Assembly (NCBI GenBank): GCA_003164255.1
Contig: PLST01000457.1
Coordinates: 9,335 to 18,441, forward strand
Reading direction: 5' to 3'
Source: Acidobacteriaceae bacterium
GTDB lineage: Bacteria > Acidobacteriota > Terriglobia > Terriglobales > Acidobacteriaceae
DNA length: 9,107 nucleotides
This document shows positions 6,343-9,107 of this stretch, piece by piece; the stretch's first letter is position 1; each line of letters opens with the position of its first letter. Under the pieces are notes generated by a model that saw nothing but the letters and a program-made list of their open reading frames with translations, was not told the origin of the DNA and ran no database searches. The position numbers and the translations under genes were made by a program.

Positions 6343-6369
6343 CGCAGCCTTCTAAAATCCGCGGCTGCG
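6343..6369. repeat. Inverted repeat between convergent genes
   Basis: CGCAGCC (6343-6349) and GGCTGCG (6363-6369) form a perfect seven-base stem with a 13-base loop. It spans the stop codon of the minus-strand RMD1-like gene and lies 30 bases past the stop of the glycosyltransferase gene. It could help end transcription of the latter, but no T-run follows on either strand, so an intrinsic terminator is not established. Confidence 0.25.
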
Positions 6370-7461
6370 GAAGAGGTAGAAAAGCTCGATCAGCAGGATT
6401 AAAACGACCACAACTTCTAGGAAGAACCCCCGGGCATGGTTGAATTGTTCCACCATGTCTTGATAGAGGTCTTCTGCAGTTTTCATTTTCTTCGCGACCA
6501 GGTCCTTGTAATCAGGAACGCCAACCCTGGCTGCGGCGAGCCGATAAAGACGCGCGGCAAACATATCGCTGAGAAATTTGATTGAGTTATCGGCGCGCTC
6601 CGTTAATTCGCCAATTTCGAGCAGAATTGAGTGCAGGCGGGTTGCGGAACGGGACATGCGCCATCGCGAAAGCATCCCCTTTTTCCGTTCCAGCGACTGG
6701 TAGACGTTGTCCAGGACGCCCGTGAGCAGTTCATCGTAGTGACGGAATTCCAAAAGTTGCGAGTTGGCGTATTCGAGCAGTTGAATGGCTGTTTCCGCTC
6801 CCGCATTGCTGTCGTAAAGGAATGCCGCGTTCCAACCAATAACGGTGAGGTCGTTCTCGTAGTATGAAATACGCGACTGCAAGACTTCAGTACACTCACC
6901 TTCCGACAGGCGAAGCTTGTCTCCGCGAACGATCTGGGCAATCTCCCGGCCATGATCGCGGGTGAGGTCGGCAGCAGTCGGCGTTCCATTCTCCTCGCGC
7001 ACATGGAATATGAAGTAGTCTTCGCTGAGCCATCGGGCATAGGGCTTTACCTGCGCGGCTGCGGCTCGTTCCAGGCGCTGGCGCACAATCGGCTCTACGC
7101 GCGTAACAAAATCCACGTCCCACACCCACTGGCTGGCCAGATGAACCAGGCTTTGCCAATCGCCTGAAAAGGTGAGCTGGTATAGGACGCTGACGACGCC
7201 GTAGTCGTAGAACTTGATCTCGCCCTCAAGCCGCTCACCGGCCGCCAGGAGAAGAGGTTCAAGGGGTTCGACGACCGGCGGCCGGTGGTAACGCACATAG
7301 GTGGGCACCGAGTGTTTGGTCTTGGGTTGTTGCACGATGCGGGCGTTCGCGGCCCGCTGCAGTTGGTCGAGCCGGAGCTCTTCGCACACATCGAATTGGA
7401 TCAGCACAAGGACCGAGCCACTGACTGGAGATGGGCTCGGCGATGGAGACGCGGCCGCCAT
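6352..7461 (-). CDS. RMD1/YagE (DUF155)-family membrane-anchored protein
   Basis: A 369-residue protein with the layout of the RMD1/YagE/DUF155 family, whose yeast members act in meiotic division and mitochondrial translation but whose bacterial role is not established. Family-like features are a short N-terminal strand region (SVLVLIQFDV, 16-25), F84-Y-D-Y-G-V-V90 (the conserved aromatic-G-V/I element), a central helical part with SYYENDLTVIGWNAAFLYDS (199-218), LLEFRHYDELLTGVLD (236-251), and the closing DYKDLVAKKMKTAEDLY region (317-333). A single C-terminal membrane helix (about 348-364) is followed by a short RSRGF tail. The N-terminus carries four Ser-Pro pairs (5-12). The ATG at 7461 is preceded by AAGGTG about five bases upstream. 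It starts only 17 bases after gcvT on the same strand and is probably cotranscribed with it. The family call comes from recalled motif order, not a search. Confidence 0.72.
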   Translation of the reverse strand: MAAASPSPSPSPVSGSVLVLIQFDVCEELRLDQLQRAANARIVQQPKTKHSVPTYVRYHRPPVVEPLEPLLLAAGERLEGEIKFYDYGVVSVLYQLTFSGDWQSLVHLASQWVWDVDFVTRVEPIVRQRLERAAAAQVKPYARWLSEDYFIFHVREENGTPTAADLTRDHGREIAQIVRGDKLRLSEGECTEVLQSRISYYENDLTVIGWNAAFLYDSNAGAETAIQLLEYANSQLLEFRHYDELLTGVLDNVYQSLERKKGMLSRWRMSRSATRLHSILLEIGELTERADNSIKFLSDMFAARLYRLAAARVGVPDYKDLVAKKMKTAEDLYQDMVEQFNHARGFFLEVVVVLILLIELFYLFRSRGF

Positions 7462-7478
7462 GTTTCACCTTGATGCGG

Positions 7479-8648
7479 CTACTTCTTTGCGCGTTTGTAA
7501 AACGGCAGCGGCACCTGCTTTGCCCTTACGGCATTAGCGCGGCACTGCACGATTACATCTTCGCCACTTGCGGCCACGCTCGCAGGCACCAGCGCCATGG
7601 CGATGTTCGTCTTGAGAAACGGCGCGGGCGAGCCCGAGGTGACAGTGCCGATTTTTTCCCCGCTCAACGACAGCACGTCGTATCCGTCCCGCCCGATGCC
7701 GCGATCGACCATCTCGAGGCCTACGATCTTGCGCTTTGGTCCGCCCGCAGCCTGCACAGCCAGCAAAGCATCGCGCCCGATGAAGTTTCCCTTATCCAGC
7801 TTGAGCCAGCGGTCGAGCCCGCCCTCAAACACGTTGATCTCCTCGGAGATTTCGTGGCCGTAGAGGCTCATGCCTGCCTCCAGCCGCAGCGTATTGCGCG
7901 CACCAAGCCCGCAAGGCCGAATGCCGAACTCCGCGCCCGCTTCGAGCAGGGCTTCCCACATCTTCACGGTCGTTGGCTCGTCGGCAGGAATGTAGACCTC
8001 GAATCCGTCTTCGCCCGAATAGCCGGTGCGCGCGATCAGCACATTGGGAATGCCCGCCACGGTGCCCCACGTGAACCAATAGTTCTTGATTGCAGCCAGG
8101 TCAACTTTGGTCAGCTTGCTCAGGGTCTCCAGCGCGCGCGGACCCTGCAACGCCAGTTGCGAGTAATAGCTGGAATAGTCGCTGATGTGGATCGATGGAA
8201 AACTGCCGACCTGCATGCGAATCCAGGCGTAGTCTTTATCTTTCGTTCCCGCATTCACTACCAGCATGTAGTCGTTCGGGCTGAGCCGGTGGACGAGGAT
8301 GTCGTCAACGAAAGTGCCCGCGGGCATCAGGAGTGCGGAATAGTGCGCCTGGCCGTCCTTCAGCTTTGACGCGTCGTTCATGGTGATGTGCTGAATGGCA
8401 GCTAGCGCCCCAGGTCCGCGAAACTGGATCTCGCCCATGTGGCTGACGTCGAACAGGCCCACTCCGGTGCGTACAGCCATGTGTTCTGCAATCAGGCCTC
8501 CGCCCGGACCTGGATACTCGACCGGCATATCCCATCCGCCGAAGTCCACCATCTTTGCCTTGAGAGCGCGATGCGTAGCGTTGAGGGCAGTCTTCTTAAG
8601 AGGCGTTGAAGCGGCTGCTTCTTGTGCGGGCGTGACAGGCGTCGACAT
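7479..8648 (-). CDS. gcvT: Glycine cleavage system T-protein (aminomethyltransferase)
   Basis: Cytoplasmic enzyme that transfers the methylene group of aminomethyl-lipoyl GcvH to tetrahydrofolate, releasing ammonia and giving 5,10-methylene-THF. Visible signatures are VDFGGWDMPVEY (34-45), FDVSHMGE (66-73), V114-D-D116 followed by ILV (the Asp region implicated in catalysis), VVNAGTKDKD (130-139), ARTGYSGEDGFE (206-217), GLGARNTLRLEAGM (247-260) and the C-terminal barrel segments GTVTSGSPAP (334-343) and VPLPFYKR (379-386). Residue 252 is Asn where many family members have Asp (GARDTLRLEAG). At 389 residues it is slightly longer than usual, mostly from a Pro/Ala/Thr-rich N-terminal extension of about 17 residues. 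The ATG at 8648 has AAAGGAA about eight bases upstream. gcvH and gcvP are not in the window; an RMD1-like gene follows instead. Confidence 0.97.
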   Translation of the reverse strand: MSTPVTPAQEAAASTPLKKTALNATHRALKAKMVDFGGWDMPVEYPGPGGGLIAEHMAVRTGVGLFDVSHMGEIQFRGPGALAAIQHITMNDASKLKDGQAHYSALLMPAGTFVDDILVHRLSPNDYMLVVNAGTKDKDYAWIRMQVGSFPSIHISDYSSYYSQLALQGPRALETLSKLTKVDLAAIKNYWFTWGTVAGIPNVLIARTGYSGEDGFEVYIPADEPTTVKMWEALLEAGAEFGIRPCGLGARNTLRLEAGMSLYGHEISEEINVFEGGLDRWLKLDKGNFIGRDALLAVQAAGGPKRKIVGLEMVDRGIGRDGYDVLSLSGEKIGTVTSGSPAPFLKTNIAMALVPASVAASGEDVIVQCRANAVRAKQVPLPFYKRAKK

Positions 8649-8680
8649 GGTGACATTCCTTTCGGGAGTCTTCCTTCTTC

Positions 8681-8709
8681 ACGATAGGTTGGGGAGGCGG
8701 CGGGGTCAA
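8681..8709 (-). promoter_or_regulatory. gcvT promoter
   Basis: Read on the minus strand, TTGACC (plus 8704-8709) is followed after exactly 17 bases by TATCGT (plus 8681-8686). This is a good sigma70-type pair. Initiation near 8674 would give a 5' leader of about 25 bases that carries the gcvT ribosome binding site, leaving no room for a glycine riboswitch. Confidence 0.65.
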
Positions 8710-8769
8710 ACCGGGCTCGCAGATGAAAAGGACCGTCGGGACCGGCGAGAGCAGGACGCCAGCGCGCAA

Positions 8770-8775
8770 TAGAAT
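8770..8775 (+). promoter_or_regulatory. Putative -10 element of the 56-residue membrane protein gene (leaderless-type spacing)
   Basis: TAGAAT lies exactly six bases before the ATG at 8782, the same arrangement as at dacB and at the lipA GTG. A GAGG (8776-8779) ends only two bases before the ATG, too close for normal Shine-Dalgarno use. Confidence 0.4.
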
Positions 8776-8781
8776 GAGGTC

Positions 8782-8952
8782 ATGAACCAGTTTCGAGGCG
8801 TCTTGATGCTGCTGGCTGCGGGTGTGGCATTTTGGCGCGGTTGGCAGATCCATGTCGGACACAACGCTCTCCTGGCCTACGCACTCTCTGCAGTCGCGCT
8901 GGGCCTGGCCGTCTGGCACTTCACGCGCAAGCCAGATAAGCCGCGCGTGTGA
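8782..8952 (+). CDS. 56-residue two-helix membrane protein
   Basis: A short reading frame found by direct translation: it begins MNQFRGVLML, ends TRKPDKPRV and stops with TGA at 8950. Two hydrophobic segments at about 5-19 and 27-47 are joined by a short loop containing Trp, His and Arg. The end is a basic tail (RKPDKPR), suggesting a hairpin with both ends in the cytoplasm. It is divergent from gcvT and 42 bases ahead of the TMEM175-like gene in the same direction, so the two may share a transcript. No family is recognised. Support is the TAGAAT element six bases before the ATG and a clean membrane-protein translation; the lack of a usable ribosome binding site and the short length keep confidence moderate. 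Confidence 0.6.
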   Translation: MNQFRGVLMLLAAGVAFWRGWQIHVGHNALLAYALSAVALGLAVWHFTRKPDKPRV

Positions 8953-8994
8953 GCTGAACTCGATCCGCAATCCGGCTGCCTTCGCGAGGACCGA

Positions 8995-9107
8995 ATGAAG
9001 TTGACGCATACGTTGTACAACCGTATTCAGGGCCGCAGCGTCGATCGGCTGGCGGCTTTGAGTGACGGCATCTTCGCCGTGGCCATGACGCTGCTGGTGC
9101 TCGATCT
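8995..9107 (+). CDS. TMEM175/DUF1211-family channel protein, 5' part only
   Basis: Only the first 37 codons are in the window. The translation contains RLAALSDGIFAVAMTLLVLD at about residues 18-37. This is the first helix and R-x-x-x-(F/L)-S-D-G signature of TMEM175 (DUF1211) proteins, which form potassium-permeable channels; bacterial members have six membrane helices per subunit. The Phe common in the signature is Leu here. The ATG at 8995 has GAGGA four bases upstream (8986-8990) and is the only start fitting the short N-terminus usual before this motif. It follows the 56-residue membrane protein by 42 bases. Integrity beyond the window is unknown. Confidence 0.85.
   Translation, partial: MKLTHTLYNRIQGRSVDRLAALSDGIFAVAMTLLVLD

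Noticed and set aside
7431..8369. Long open frame (312 codons) antisense to gcvT on the plus strand
   Set aside because: It lies over gcvT, which has full family signatures. The translation is rich in His, Arg and Ala with no recognisable fold, as expected for a shadow frame.
8596..9009. Minus-strand open frame (137 codons) across the gcvT promoter
   Set aside because: It overlaps the gcvT start, its promoter and the 56-residue gene on the other strand. It has no ribosome binding site and its composition is unlike a protein.

Overview
The window looks like chromosomal, high-GC DNA from a Gram-negative heterotroph, most probably an Acidobacteriota (Terriglobia-type) member. This rests on remembered resemblance of the LipA, DacB and RMD1-like proteins and on the exported lipoprotein and periplasmic proteins; no search was run, so confidence is moderate. 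There are ten protein genes, no rRNA or tRNA gene, no CRISPR array, no insertion sequence and no phage gene. No intergenic stretch exceeds about 205 bases. I found no clear undescribed multi-gene system; the unusual points are in gene neighbourhoods, start signals and small membrane proteins.

Left part (1-2872): a periplasmic PBP4-type D,D-carboxypeptidase/endopeptidase (dacB), then a lipid-anchored monohaem cytochrome c, then a four-helix membrane protein with a strong ribosome binding site, all on the plus strand. They meet a convergent two-helix membrane protein on the minus strand (2561-2872).

Middle (2873-6312): a divergent 203-base gap leads to lipA (lipoyl synthase). A 75-base gap with a promoter leads to frr (ribosome recycling factor). 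A 135-base gap then leads to a polytopic GT-C/PMT-like glycosyltransferase. frr is not next to pyrH, and lipA is not next to lipB.

Right part (6352-9107): a minus-strand pair transcribed toward the middle, gcvT (glycine cleavage T-protein) followed 17 bases later by an RMD1/YagE (DUF155)-family protein with a C-terminal membrane anchor. gcvT has a good promoter (TTGACC, 17 bases, TATCGT) with a leader of about 25 bases, too short for a glycine riboswitch. Divergent from gcvT are a 56-residue two-helix membrane protein and the start of a TMEM175/DUF1211-family channel gene that runs off the window.

Functional links: LipA makes the lipoyl cofactor that GcvH needs, and GcvT works on the aminomethyl group carried by lipoyl-GcvH. 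lipA and gcvT are therefore metabolically connected although separated by about 3.5 kb and on opposite strands. The other genes look like ordinary housekeeping or envelope genes. Several starts (dacB, lipA, the 56-residue gene, perhaps the cytochrome gene) have a TANNNT hexamer 6 to 9 bases upstream and no well-placed Shine-Dalgarno, which suggests leaderless or very short-leader transcripts.
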